Assembly (NCBI GenBank): GCA_036446035.1
Contig: JAZFSG010000021.1
Location: forward strand, 1 to 15,338
Direction: 5' to 3'
Origin: CAXMQS01 sp036446035
Lineage (GTDB): Bacteria > Actinomycetota > Acidimicrobiia > Spongiisociales > JAOTWH01
DNA length: 15,338 nt
Shown: one piece after another, positions 6,993 to 14,217 of the stretch
Layout: the number at the start of each line of letters is the position of its first letter
Position numbering within the stretch: position 1 is the first letter of the stretch
The notes under the pieces: generated by a model
The model's database searches: none
What the model saw: only the letters and a program-made list of their open reading frames with translations
Told to the model about the DNA's origin: nothing
Position numbers and translations under genes: made by a program

Positions 6993-7107
6993 CTTCATGC
7001 TGCGCGGTCGGCTGGGCCGAGATCATGTAGCGCCGGAAGGTCTACCTCTCCTTCAGCGCAGGCCCCAATAGGCCGATATAGGGGCTGGCCTCCATCGGGG
7101 ACGATTC

Positions 7108-9183
7108 GTGACTGCTCGCCAGCGACAAGCTGATCCACCAGAGCGTCTGGCGCAGCTTGCCGCAGACGCCGAGACCGGCACGCCTAGTGGAGACGGGTTC
7201 CTGGATGACGTAGGGGCCCCCGAAGGGGCGGACTCCCAAGAAATCAGAGTTGAGGCGGCCGCCGCCGCCATCAACGGTCTCGCCAGCACCTGGTCGATCT
7301 ATCGGCTCTACCCCAACCCGGTCGACCAGCCGGGCTTCCGCCAGGCCATCGAGAACATGAACAACATCGGCGCCGGCCGTATCACGATCGAGGTAGGCGC
7401 CGGATCTCTCGCCATCGGCGACACAACACTGGACTCCGAGCGTGGCGCTGTCGAGAACCTAGCCACCAGGTTGTTCATCCACGACGTTGACCGAATCACC
7501 ATCAGCTCGAACCCCGACCCCCAGGAGCTGTGTCAGCTCTTCGGGTTGCTCGTGCTCGATCGGGCAGGGGCCGAGGCCATGGGCGGGTTAGGCAATCTCG
7601 GCGAAAGCCTGAAGACGTTTCAGATCTCGCTGCGTGGGCTCTTGAGCCGCGACGAAGAAGATGAGGGCTCTGCCGACCACGACGAGGGCGATCGTATGCC
7701 GGCACGCAAGACCGAGATCGCCTGCCTAATCGACGAGGGCGCCAACGCAGACGACATACACGCCAAGCTGGTTGCGGTCAGCAAGGGCGACGACGACAAG
7801 CTGCGGATCGAGTTCGTCGGCTCATTTCGCGAGGTGCACGCCGGAGCCATGACCTCGACGACCTCCGCCAGCCTTGGCGACATGCTGATGCCCTACACGG
7901 TTGACGACATCGGCCCGTCACCGACGGGGACGTTCATCGAGGTCTACTTTCGCCTCCCGGAAAGGACCCGCGCCGAGATCCTCGAGGCGTTCCTAGTCAG
8001 CACGACGGACGATGAAAGTCGGATGTTCCTCGACCAGTTCTCAGGCGATGAGCTGGCCGAGCTGGTTCCGAATATCAGCGACGAGGGGTTCGCAGCCCTG
8101 GTCGAGTACGCCCGAGCGACGACGGAAGCCACCGGCGACGACGAGGAGCTGCTCAACCTGCTGCGGTCCGCCCGCGAAGTGCGGAGCTTGCGCGCCGAGA
8201 CCGGCTCTCGGATCGGCGACCTTCTCGCCGAGTTGGCGATAGCGCCGGCCACCGATCTGGGCGAGATGTTGCGAGAACAGCTGGCGCCCGATCATCATGT
8301 CGATTACGGCGTCCGCGTGGTGCGCGCACTGTTCGCCACCGTCGTCGATGACCAGCGGTTCGCCCGCCTCGTTGACGTATGGGCAGGGCGGGTGCGGGAT
8401 CGTCTTCACCGCGGGAGGGTCGACGAGGCCACCGCCATGCTGCGAGCCATCCTCGATGATCCGCCGTTCCCGGAGTCTCGAGCCGGCGTTGTAGACGGCG
8501 TTCTGGCAGCGCTGATGACGCCACAACTGACGATGGAGGCCACCTCCCTCGCCACGGGAGAGAGTCGGGATCAGATAATCGAGTTGATGCTGATGCTGGG
8601 ATCGCCAGCAGTACGCCGAGTGTTGGAGCGTTTGGCCGTCGAAGAAGATACGGCCGCCAGGAGAAGTCTGATCGACCTCCTGGCTGTTCTGGCAAGAGAC
8701 AACCCGACACCACTACTGACATCGCTTAGCGACGATCGCTGGTACGTCGTGCGCAACGTGGTCGCCGTGCTCGCCAAGACGGGTCTGCCGCTGGCAGCCG
8801 AGCCCATCCGACAGGCAACGGCGCACGCCGACCCCCGGGTGCGCCTCGAGGCACTGCGGGGACTGGTCCGGCTCGATAGTCGGGAGGCGACGCCGAGCGT
8901 GCTCAACGCTCTTGGCGACCCCGAAGAACGGGTCCGATCTGGTGCCGTTGGCTTGCTCCGATCCCTGGAGGGCGGAACCTTCGAGAAGAGGTTGCAGGTG
9001 ATCCTGGCAAGCGGCGCGCTGCCACACTCCACGCTCGTCGGGATAGCCCAGCACCTCGTCGACCATGTTCCGGACAGTCTGGCGGACATGAGGGCTCTGG
9101 CCACTCGACGCTTCGTCCTCAAGCCAGCCCGACGCGCCGGCCGTAGCGCGGCGCGGCGCGCGCTCAGGAACGACAATGGATGA
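7108..9183 (+). CDS. HEAT-repeat protein with an N-terminal domain shared with the next gene
   Basis: This 691-residue protein has three parts. Residues about 49-152 form a domain with LYP (68-70), RITIEV, LAIGD and a helical end DPQELCQLFGLLV; the same domain opens the downstream HD-GYP protein. Residues about 185-480 start with an acidic linker and match no family I recognise. Residues about 485-635 hold HEAT-like helical repeats, for example DPRVRLEALRGLVRLD and DPEERVRSGAVGLLRSL. The C-terminus is basic. There is no signal peptide or membrane segment. HEAT repeats usually form protein-binding scaffolds. The GTG start has a modest GGGGA 6 nt upstream. The 3' end overlaps the HD-GYP gene by 8 nt, so the two are probably produced together. 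The function is not known. Confidence 0.8.
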   Translation: MTARQRQADPPERLAQLAADAETGTPSGDGFLDDVGAPEGADSQEIRVEAAAAAINGLASTWSIYRLYPNPVDQPGFRQAIENMNNIGAGRITIEVGAGSLAIGDTTLDSERGAVENLATRLFIHDVDRITISSNPDPQELCQLFGLLVLDRAGAEAMGGLGNLGESLKTFQISLRGLLSRDEEDEGSADHDEGDRMPARKTEIACLIDEGANADDIHAKLVAVSKGDDDKLRIEFVGSFREVHAGAMTSTTSASLGDMLMPYTVDDIGPSPTGTFIEVYFRLPERTRAEILEAFLVSTTDDESRMFLDQFSGDELAELVPNISDEGFAALVEYARATTEATGDDEELLNLLRSAREVRSLRAETGSRIGDLLAELAIAPATDLGEMLREQLAPDHHVDYGVRVVRALFATVVDDQRFARLVDVWAGRVRDRLHRGRVDEATAMLRAILDDPPFPESRAGVVDGVLAALMTPQLTMEATSLATGESRDQIIELMLMLGSPAVRRVLERLAVEEDTAARRSLIDLLAVLARDNPTPLLTSLSDDRWYVVRNVVAVLAKTGLPLAAEPIRQATAHADPRVRLEALRGLVRLDSREATPSVLNALGDPEERVRSGAVGLLRSLEGGTFEKRLQVILASGALPHSTLVGIAQHLVDHVPDSLADMRALATRRFVLKPARRAGRSAARRALRNDNG

Positions 9184-10516
9184 ACTGAGCATTCACGGTT
9201 TCCTCCAGGGTCTGCGTCGCATCAGTCGATCGATCGCTCTCTATCCCAAACAACACCCGCTGACCCAGGAGTCCTTGGCCGTGGCTATCGTCGCCCTCGA
9301 CGAGGCCTTCGGCAGTAGCCCGGAGTTCGTTATCAACGTCCGAGATGAGGGCCTCTACCGCGACGGTCACCTCCTGCCACACGCTTCCCTCGAGTTCAGC
9401 GGGCTGGTGCACAGCCTGGAAGCACGCGCCGTGACCTCGCTTACTTTCCGCCGGCCCGTTATCGAGTCCGATCTCTTCGACCTGGCGGCCTTCCTCGCTT
9501 CGACCTCGAAGGACATTCCGGCCGGCGGGACCATCCTGCTCAACGACTATTCCCTCGGTGCCGGCGCCGAGGGTCTGTCGCCGCTGCGACGGTCATATGC
9601 AGGGTCGCTGCACTCTCTCCGCCGCGCCACCGACGGCCTCGCCCGCGAAGGGGCTTTCGACCTGAGCGCGGTGATGGCGTCGGTTGAGGATCTGGTCAAC
9701 AGATCGCTCACGGAGACGAAAGCGGCACTCCTGCTGAGCACCGTCAAGAGCCACGACGAGTACACCTTCTATCACTCTGTCAACACTTGCATCCTCACTC
9801 TGGCGCTTGGCAAGCTCATAGGCCTTACCCCAGAGGAGCTGCTTCCCATCGGCACGGGTGCCCTGCTCCACGACATCGGAAAGGTGGCACTGTCCCCAGA
9901 GGTTCTGAACCATGCCGGCAAGCTCAGCGATGACGCCTGGGCGGAGGTTCGCCTGCATCCCCAGGAGGGAGCCCAGGCGATCTTGGCCGCCGCTGGCCCC
10001 AGCCATGAGGTAGCGGCGACGGTTGCATTCGAACATCACTCCCGCTTCGACGGCACCGGCTACCCCAGCGCCGAAGGACACCGAGAGCCCCACATGTTCT
10101 CCAACATGGTCTCAGTCGTTGACGTCTATGACGCGCTCACCACGCGGCGTCGGTATCGGCGTGCCGAGACTCCGACTCGCGCCCTGCGGGCGCTGGCCCA
10201 CGGCATGGGCAGTGCTCACGATCCCGAGCTGGTGCGGGCCTTCATCCACATGATGGGCGCATTCCCCCCTGGTTCCATCGTTCGCCTGAACGACGGAACC
10301 GCGGTCGTCGTCACCGCCGCCGCCACCTCCACCAGCGAGATACTCGGGGTGCGGGTGCTCGATTCCGGCGACGGCAAGATCGAGCCGGAGCCCGTGCAAT
10401 TCGGAGCCAAAGATGTAGTGACGAGCCTGTCGCCAGAAAGGGCCCGCATCGACCCCTCGTCGATGCTGGAATACCCAGAGGTGGTAACGCAGATCGAAAC
10501 ACCGGAGGTGTCCTGA
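9176..10516 (+). CDS. HD-GYP domain protein (probable cyclic-di-GMP phosphodiesterase)
   Basis: The 446-residue protein carries an HD-GYP domain, a class that hydrolyses cyclic dinucleotides, mostly c-di-GMP, at a two- or three-metal centre. Visible residues are H200, H232-D233 in LLHDIGK with K236, H261, H287-H288, the GYP motif in HSRFDGTGYP (295-297), and DVYDALTTRRRYR with D316 and D319. The catalytic set looks complete, so it should be active. Residues 5-109 form a non-receiver N-terminal domain homologous to that of the preceding HEAT protein. A C-terminal strand-rich tail (about 362-446) starts PPGSIVRLNDG, a tail often seen after HD-GYP domains. There is no membrane segment. The ATG lies 8 nt inside the preceding gene. 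The 3' end faces the S9 peptidase gene at 9 nt. Confidence 0.9.
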   Translation: MDELSIHGFLQGLRRISRSIALYPKQHPLTQESLAVAIVALDEAFGSSPEFVINVRDEGLYRDGHLLPHASLEFSGLVHSLEARAVTSLTFRRPVIESDLFDLAAFLASTSKDIPAGGTILLNDYSLGAGAEGLSPLRRSYAGSLHSLRRATDGLAREGAFDLSAVMASVEDLVNRSLTETKAALLLSTVKSHDEYTFYHSVNTCILTLALGKLIGLTPEELLPIGTGALLHDIGKVALSPEVLNHAGKLSDDAWAEVRLHPQEGAQAILAAAGPSHEVAATVAFEHHSRFDGTGYPSAEGHREPHMFSNMVSVVDVYDALTTRRRYRRAETPTRALRALAHGMGSAHDPELVRAFIHMMGAFPPGSIVRLNDGTAVVVTAAATSTSEILGVRVLDSGDGKIEPEPVQFGAKDVVTSLSPERARIDPSSMLEYPEVVTQIETPEVS

Positions 10517-10525
10517 GAGTCGCCC

Positions 10526-12418
10526 CTAGAGGTGACGGCCGTGCCAGTCCAGGATCGCCTCGAAGCGCTCGACTCGGTGTCGCGGCTTGCCGGACCGCGA
10601 CAGCTCGTGGCCGTCGTCGGGGAAGCGCACCATCTCAGACGGAACGCCGTTGAACTGCAGCATCGTGAAGAGCTGCAGCCCCTGCTCCAAAGGCGTTCGC
10701 CAGTCTGACTGCGAGTGCAGGACGAGGGTTGGAGTGGTGATCTTGTGGGCGTTGGCCATGGGGCTGGCCCGCAGGTGGCCCTCCCAGTCCTCAGCTAGAT
10801 CAGTACCGAGGTACATCTTTCCAAACCAAGGTCCGATATCGGATGTCCCCCAAAAGGACGTCCACGCCGTGACGCCTCTCTCGACGACGGCCGAGCGGTA
10901 GCGATGGTCGCGCCCGATGAGCATGGCTGTTGCCCAGCCACCGTAGGAACCACCCATAACCCCGACGCGATCCGCGTCAAGGCGTTCGAACCGCTCGAGC
11001 GAAGCGGCAAGCACCGCATTGAAGTCGCGTATGTCTGGTGAATCGTCCGTGGCCCAGGTGCCGACAACAGCTCTGACGAAGTCGCGGCCACGACCACTGG
11101 AGCCCCGCGGGTTGCAGGCGACCACTCCGTAGCCGGCGCCGGCATACACCTGGAACTCGTCGAAGAAGCCGACACCGTATTGGCTGGCGGGACCGCCGTG
11201 GATGTTGAAGAGCACAGGGACCTTGCCTTTTCCCGGAGGCAGGTACACCCACACCGTCAGCTCGATGCCGTCGGACTCGACCGTGAACTGCTGCGGCGCC
11301 ATGAACAAGCCTTCAAGCTGTCCATTGAGATCTGTGAGCCGGCGGGACGACTCGCCGTCGTGCCAATAGAGCTCCCCCGGTGACGTCGGGGTGGAGGCGA
11401 CGTAGGCGAGGCCATGGAGGCCGGCGTCGACACCGGTTACGACAACGTCCCCGTCGACAACCCGATCGAAGCTTCCTTCGCCCGAGCGGACGACGACGAC
11501 CCGCCCATCGTCTTCGAGAACAGTGACGAACCCGTCCTCGGTGAAGCGGGGACCCTTGGGGGCGACGCTCGTCGAATACGGCAGCGGATCGCGGTCGAGG
11601 TGACCGGTGAGATCGACGGCGTCGGTGCCCTCCAACCGGAAGATGGCACCGACGCCAGGGTGATCCCAAGGGTCGAGCATGCCAACGACATGCGCCGCGC
11701 CGGTGGGGTCATAAGTGGCTGCATCGAAGAATCCGACCTCGGTGAGCGGTTGCGCCTCCCCGCCGCTCAACTGCACCTCGAAGACCTGGTTTCCAGGTCG
11801 GGTTCCTCGGCTCTCGTGGCGGGCGCTGATGAAAGCGATGCGATCGCCGGACGGATGCCAGGCCACGTCGTGCTCGTCGAAGGGCCCATCCGTCAGCAGC
11901 CGCTTGTCCCCACTGGCGACGATCCAGACATGCTTGCGACGATCGTGCGTCGGCGGGTAGTTGTCGACCTGGAAGTGTTCTCGGGTCAGCCGCGCCGGTG
12001 TCCGGTCGCGCTCGCCCTGCGGTAGGTCGGCGTACTCCGCGGTCCATTCGGTAGCTACGACCGCCAGGGCAGATCCGTCTGGCGACCACTCGACCTGATG
12101 CGCAGTTACCGAGAACCGAGCCGCCTCGGTGACCTCTCCGGAGGCCACATCCATGATCATCACAGAGGCCGCGGTCGGTTCTTCGAGCGCTGCCCTCAGA
12201 AAGGCCAGTTGAGAACCATCGGGCGACCACCGAGGAGCGGTATCGACGTGGCCCTCGGTGAGTGCACCAGCGTCGTTCCCATCCCACAGCCACAGTGAAC
12301 GCCGGTAGGTGTCGATCTCGAGGTCCGCACGAGAGACCACGAAGGCGACGCGGTGACCGTCTGGATGGAGCTGCGGGTCGGACGGGATTCGGACAGAAGC
12401 GAGGTCGCCGGGCTGCAA
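10526..12418 (-). CDS. S9 family serine peptidase (prolyl oligopeptidase / acylaminoacyl-peptidase type)
   Basis: The 630-residue protein has an N-terminal beta-propeller with PD40-like blades (LHPDGHRVAFV, WSPDGSQLAFL, WSPDGSALAVV, WHPSGDRIAFI) and a C-terminal alpha/beta-hydrolase. The catalytic triad is S491 in GGSYGGW, D572 in SQSDWRTP and H604 in DDGHELS; HGG at 407-409 is the oxyanion region. The family cleaves short peptides or N-acylated residues. No signal peptide is seen, so it is probably cytosolic. I place the start at a TTG (12418) because AAAGGTGA lies 4 nt upstream and the protein then opens QPGDLASVRIPSDPQL, the usual family beginning. A longer reading to 12574 would run into the divergent gene. 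Peptidase specificity is not determined. Confidence 0.9.
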   Translation of the reverse strand: MQPGDLASVRIPSDPQLHPDGHRVAFVVSRADLEIDTYRRSLWLWDGNDAGALTEGHVDTAPRWSPDGSQLAFLRAALEEPTAASVMIMDVASGEVTEAARFSVTAHQVEWSPDGSALAVVATEWTAEYADLPQGERDRTPARLTREHFQVDNYPPTHDRRKHVWIVASGDKRLLTDGPFDEHDVAWHPSGDRIAFISARHESRGTRPGNQVFEVQLSGGEAQPLTEVGFFDAATYDPTGAAHVVGMLDPWDHPGVGAIFRLEGTDAVDLTGHLDRDPLPYSTSVAPKGPRFTEDGFVTVLEDDGRVVVVRSGEGSFDRVVDGDVVVTGVDAGLHGLAYVASTPTSPGELYWHDGESSRRLTDLNGQLEGLFMAPQQFTVESDGIELTVWVYLPPGKGKVPVLFNIHGGPASQYGVGFFDEFQVYAGAGYGVVACNPRGSSGRGRDFVRAVVGTWATDDSPDIRDFNAVLAASLERFERLDADRVGVMGGSYGGWATAMLIGRDHRYRSAVVERGVTAWTSFWGTSDIGPWFGKMYLGTDLAEDWEGHLRASPMANAHKITTPTLVLHSQSDWRTPLEQGLQLFTMLQFNGVPSEMVRFPDDGHELSRSGKPRHRVERFEAILDWHGRHL

Positions 12419-12422
12419 TTGG

Positions 12423-12430
12423 TCACCTTT
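12423..12430 (-). promoter_or_regulatory. Shine-Dalgarno that decides the TTG start of the S9 peptidase
   Basis: On the minus strand this reads AAAGGTGA, 4 nt before the TTG at 12418. It matches the 3' part of the anti-16S consensus and singles out that TTG. The family N-terminus (DL..VR.PSDP) begins exactly there. Confidence 0.6.
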
Positions 12431-12444
12431 CGGGGGGCCTGGCG

Positions 12445-12454
12445 AGGCTACTCT
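12445..12454. promoter_or_regulatory. Overlapping divergent -10 elements sharing one TA step
   Basis: On the plus strand 12449-12454 reads TACTCT, 8 nt before the GTG of the binding-protein gene (12463). On the minus strand 12450-12445 reads TAGCCT, 26 nt before the peptidase TTG and upstream of its Shine-Dalgarno. Both fit TANNNT and both start at the same TA dinucleotide (12449-12450). Transcription of both genes could start from this 10-bp core, leaderless on the plus strand and with a leader of about 20 nt on the minus strand. No good -35 is seen for either. Motif evidence only. Confidence 0.4.
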
Positions 12455-12462
12455 CCCGGCCC

Positions 12463-13413
12463 GTGCGGATAGCTTCCCTCGTTCCAAGCGCCACCGAGAT
12501 CCTCTTCGCAGTAGGAATGGGAGATGGCATCGTTGCCCGCACCCACGAGTGCGACTTCCCCCAGGACGCGGCACAGATCCCGCCTGTCACCTCCAGCCTC
12601 ATCCAGACAGGCCTCCCTTCTGCCCTCATCGACAAAGCGGTCAGGGCCTCGGTTGCCGATGCCCACACCATCTACGCCATCGACGAGGAGGCGCTTGCCG
12701 GCACGACTCCAGATCTTGTCGTAACCCAGTCCTTGTGCTCGGTGTGCGCAGTTGACACGGCCACAGTCGAGAGGTGCTCGATGCCGTCAGCAGCCGCGGT
12801 CGCCTCGTTCGACCCGACCAACCTCGAGGAAGTGCTGGCCTCGATCGGCGACATCGCGGCAGTCGCCGGAGCGGGGGCGACAGGTCGGGCAATTGTCGCC
12901 CGCCTCCGGTCGCGACTGCATTGGCTGACCTCGTTGGTGGCCGAGCTCGAACCGCCTCGGGTCGCCGTCATCGAGTGGCCCGACCCCCTGTATGCCCCGG
13001 GCCACTGGGTGCCCGAGATGGTGGAGGCGGCGGGCGGGATCAATGTCTTCGGGACCAGCGGCCAGGCGTCACAACGAACGACGGTCGCCGAACTCGCCGC
13101 GGCGAGGCCAGACGTCATCGTCCTGGCTTTCTGTGGCTACAACCTCTATGAGACGCAAGTGCGTTTCAAAGAGCTGACCGCCAACCCGGACTTCGTGGAG
13201 GCGACTCGTTTCGCAAGGACCTTCGCAGTTGACGCCTCGGCGTACTTCTCCCGGCCAGGACCGCGCCTCGTCGATGGCATCGAGCTCCTGGCTTGGGCAC
13301 TCCATCGCTGCCACCCCCGACTCCAGCCCCCGGTAGGCCGCGGTGCCAAGCTGATCGAAGCGGGCTGGGCCGACGTCGCCTCGTTACCGCTGTCGGCCGC
13401 AGCACCCGCATAA
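12463..13413 (+). CDS. Cobalamin-binding-protein-like (BtuF/TroA fold) protein without signal peptide
   Basis: The 316-residue product resembles periplasmic-binding proteins of the vitamin B12/Fe(III)-siderophore class (BtuF-like). It opens RIASLVPSATEILFAVG, the normal start of the mature domain, and continues with THECDFP (27-33), a TQSLCSVCAVD segment (88-98), NLEEVLASIGDIAAVAG before the inter-domain helix, and VAVIEWPDPLYAPGHWVPEM opening the second lobe. There is no signal peptide or lipobox, so unlike true BtuF it should be cytosolic. The GTG start is probably leaderless. No ABC permease or ATPase gene adjoins it. Ligand unknown; cobalamin is the family default. A strong hairpin follows its stop. 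Confidence 0.8.
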   Translation: MRIASLVPSATEILFAVGMGDGIVARTHECDFPQDAAQIPPVTSSLIQTGLPSALIDKAVRASVADAHTIYAIDEEALAGTTPDLVVTQSLCSVCAVDTATVERCSMPSAAAVASFDPTNLEEVLASIGDIAAVAGAGATGRAIVARLRSRLHWLTSLVAELEPPRVAVIEWPDPLYAPGHWVPEMVEAAGGINVFGTSGQASQRTTVAELAAARPDVIVLAFCGYNLYETQVRFKELTANPDFVEATRFARTFAVDASAYFSRPGPRLVDGIELLAWALHRCHPRLQPPVGRGAKLIEAGWADVASLPLSAAAPA

Positions 13414-13418
13414 CGCGA

Positions 13419-13444
13419 CGAGGCCGGCCCGAAGGCCGGCCTCG
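13419..13444. terminator. Perfect hairpin between convergent genes, likely bidirectional terminator
   Basis: Arms 13419-13429 and 13434-13444 are exact reverse complements (11 bp, almost all G-C) around a CGAA loop. It starts 6 nt after the stop of the plus-strand gene and ends 22 nt from the stop of the minus-strand gene. There is no T-run on either side, which is common for actinobacterial terminators. Confidence 0.75.
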
Positions 13445-13465
13445 AAGGCGTTTGGCACTCAACCG

Positions 13466-14146
13466 CTAGGCGTTGATGGCGTCAACCGCTGGACCCTGAG
13501 GTGCTCCGAATCCACCGAATCCCTGACCGCCGGCACCGGGTCCGCCGGGACCGCGCCTGCCGAAGCCCTGTCCGCCGAAGCCCTCTCCGTCAGGAGAGTG
13601 GCGGTGTCCGGGGCCGAAGCCCTTGCCCAAGCCACCACCGTTGTTCACCTTGTCGGTGATATCGGCGGTGATCTCGACCAGCTTCTCATCGGCCTCTGCC
13701 TGCGTCAGCCGCTCGTCGGCGACAGCATCAGCCAGGCGCTCTTCGGCGTGACCGACCATGAGGTCGATGACGGCCTCAGCAGTGGTTCCCTGCTGTTCGG
13801 CGATCTCGGCCAACGTCATGCCCTCCGAGATTGCCGCCCGCAGATCTTCATCCTCCATGTCGAGCAGCGTCAGCAGCTCCTGGTGGTAGGCCTCGCGCTC
13901 TGCCCGATGCTCTTCCCTCTGGGCCAGCCTGTCGGCAAAGCGCTCTGAGAAGTTCTCGGCGATGGCATCAGCCTGGTCTTGGGTGATCGTCCCATCCTCG
14001 ACCAGTGGTGCGAGATGTTCAGTGACCTGTGACTGTCTTGTCTCGACCGGATCAACCGAGTCATCCGTCTGGGCGAAAGCGATCCCGCCCATGACGGCTG
14101 CGACGACAGCAACGACCATCACTCCCAATTTCATCGTGTGACGCAC
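13466..14146 (-). CDS. Exported protein with ACT-unrelated helical repeats and a Gly-rich tail
   Basis: The 226-residue product begins with a clear Sec signal: a basic N-terminus MRHTMK, a hydrophobic core to about residue 22, and a probable cleavage after AFA (25). The mature part is charged and helical. Two segments resemble each other, around 45-66 (LAPLVEDGTITQDQADAIAE) and 138-157 (LADAVADERLTQAEADEKLV). Between them lies TLAEIAEQQGTTAEAVIDLM, which looks like a helix-turn-helix-style repeat found in similar actinobacterial secreted proteins. Residues 168-226 are Gly/Phe/Pro-rich. The GTG start at 14146 is chosen because AAAGGAG lies 5 nt upstream; a longer in-frame reading from an ATG at 14173 lacks a good Shine-Dalgarno. 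Function unknown. Confidence 0.8.
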   Translation of the reverse strand: MRHTMKLGVMVVAVVAAVMGGIAFAQTDDSVDPVETRQSQVTEHLAPLVEDGTITQDQADAIAENFSERFADRLAQREEHRAEREAYHQELLTLLDMEDEDLRAAISEGMTLAEIAEQQGTTAEAVIDLMVGHAEERLADAVADERLTQAEADEKLVEITADITDKVNNGGGLGKGFGPGHRHSPDGEGFGGQGFGRRGPGGPGAGGQGFGGFGAPQGPAVDAINA

Positions 14147-14151
14147 AGTGA

Positions 14152-14158
14152 CTCCTTT
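14152..14158 (-). promoter_or_regulatory. Shine-Dalgarno deciding the exported protein's GTG start
   Basis: On the minus strand this is AAAGGAG, 5 nt before the GTG at 14146. It sets the N-terminus so that the signal peptide has the usual short basic n-region. Confidence 0.65.
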
Positions 14159-14196
14159 GGTTGCGTCTTTCATGACCTCACTATCGCCGGGGCGTA

Positions 14197-14213
14197 TTAG
14201 GAGACTGTTAAGG
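14197..14213. promoter_or_regulatory. Possible response-regulator operator: two TTA(A)GG half-sites 11 bp apart
   Basis: Plus-strand TTAGG starts at 14197 and TTAAGG at 14208, an 11-bp direct repeat in the 71-nt gap between the ABC transporter stop and the exported-protein gene. OmpR/PhoB-type regulators bind direct repeats with about this spacing. With only two imperfect half-sites this could be chance. Confidence 0.2.
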
Positions 14214-14217
14214 CCAT

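Noticed and set aside
7008..7020. Small hairpin after the LLM gene (TCGGC / GCCGA, 3-nt loop)
   Set aside because: A 5-bp stem with a triloop is too weak to call as a terminator in GC-rich DNA.
12262..12462. N-terminal extension of the binding-protein gene to an ATG at 12262
   Set aside because: It overlaps the S9 peptidase coding region, and the added residues look like shadow translation. The family begins at RIASLVPSATE.
12419..12574. N-terminal extension of the S9 peptidase to an ATG at 12574
   Set aside because: It would overlap the divergent binding-protein gene and adds a low-complexity basic stretch. The TTG at 12418 has a strong Shine-Dalgarno and the family N-terminus.
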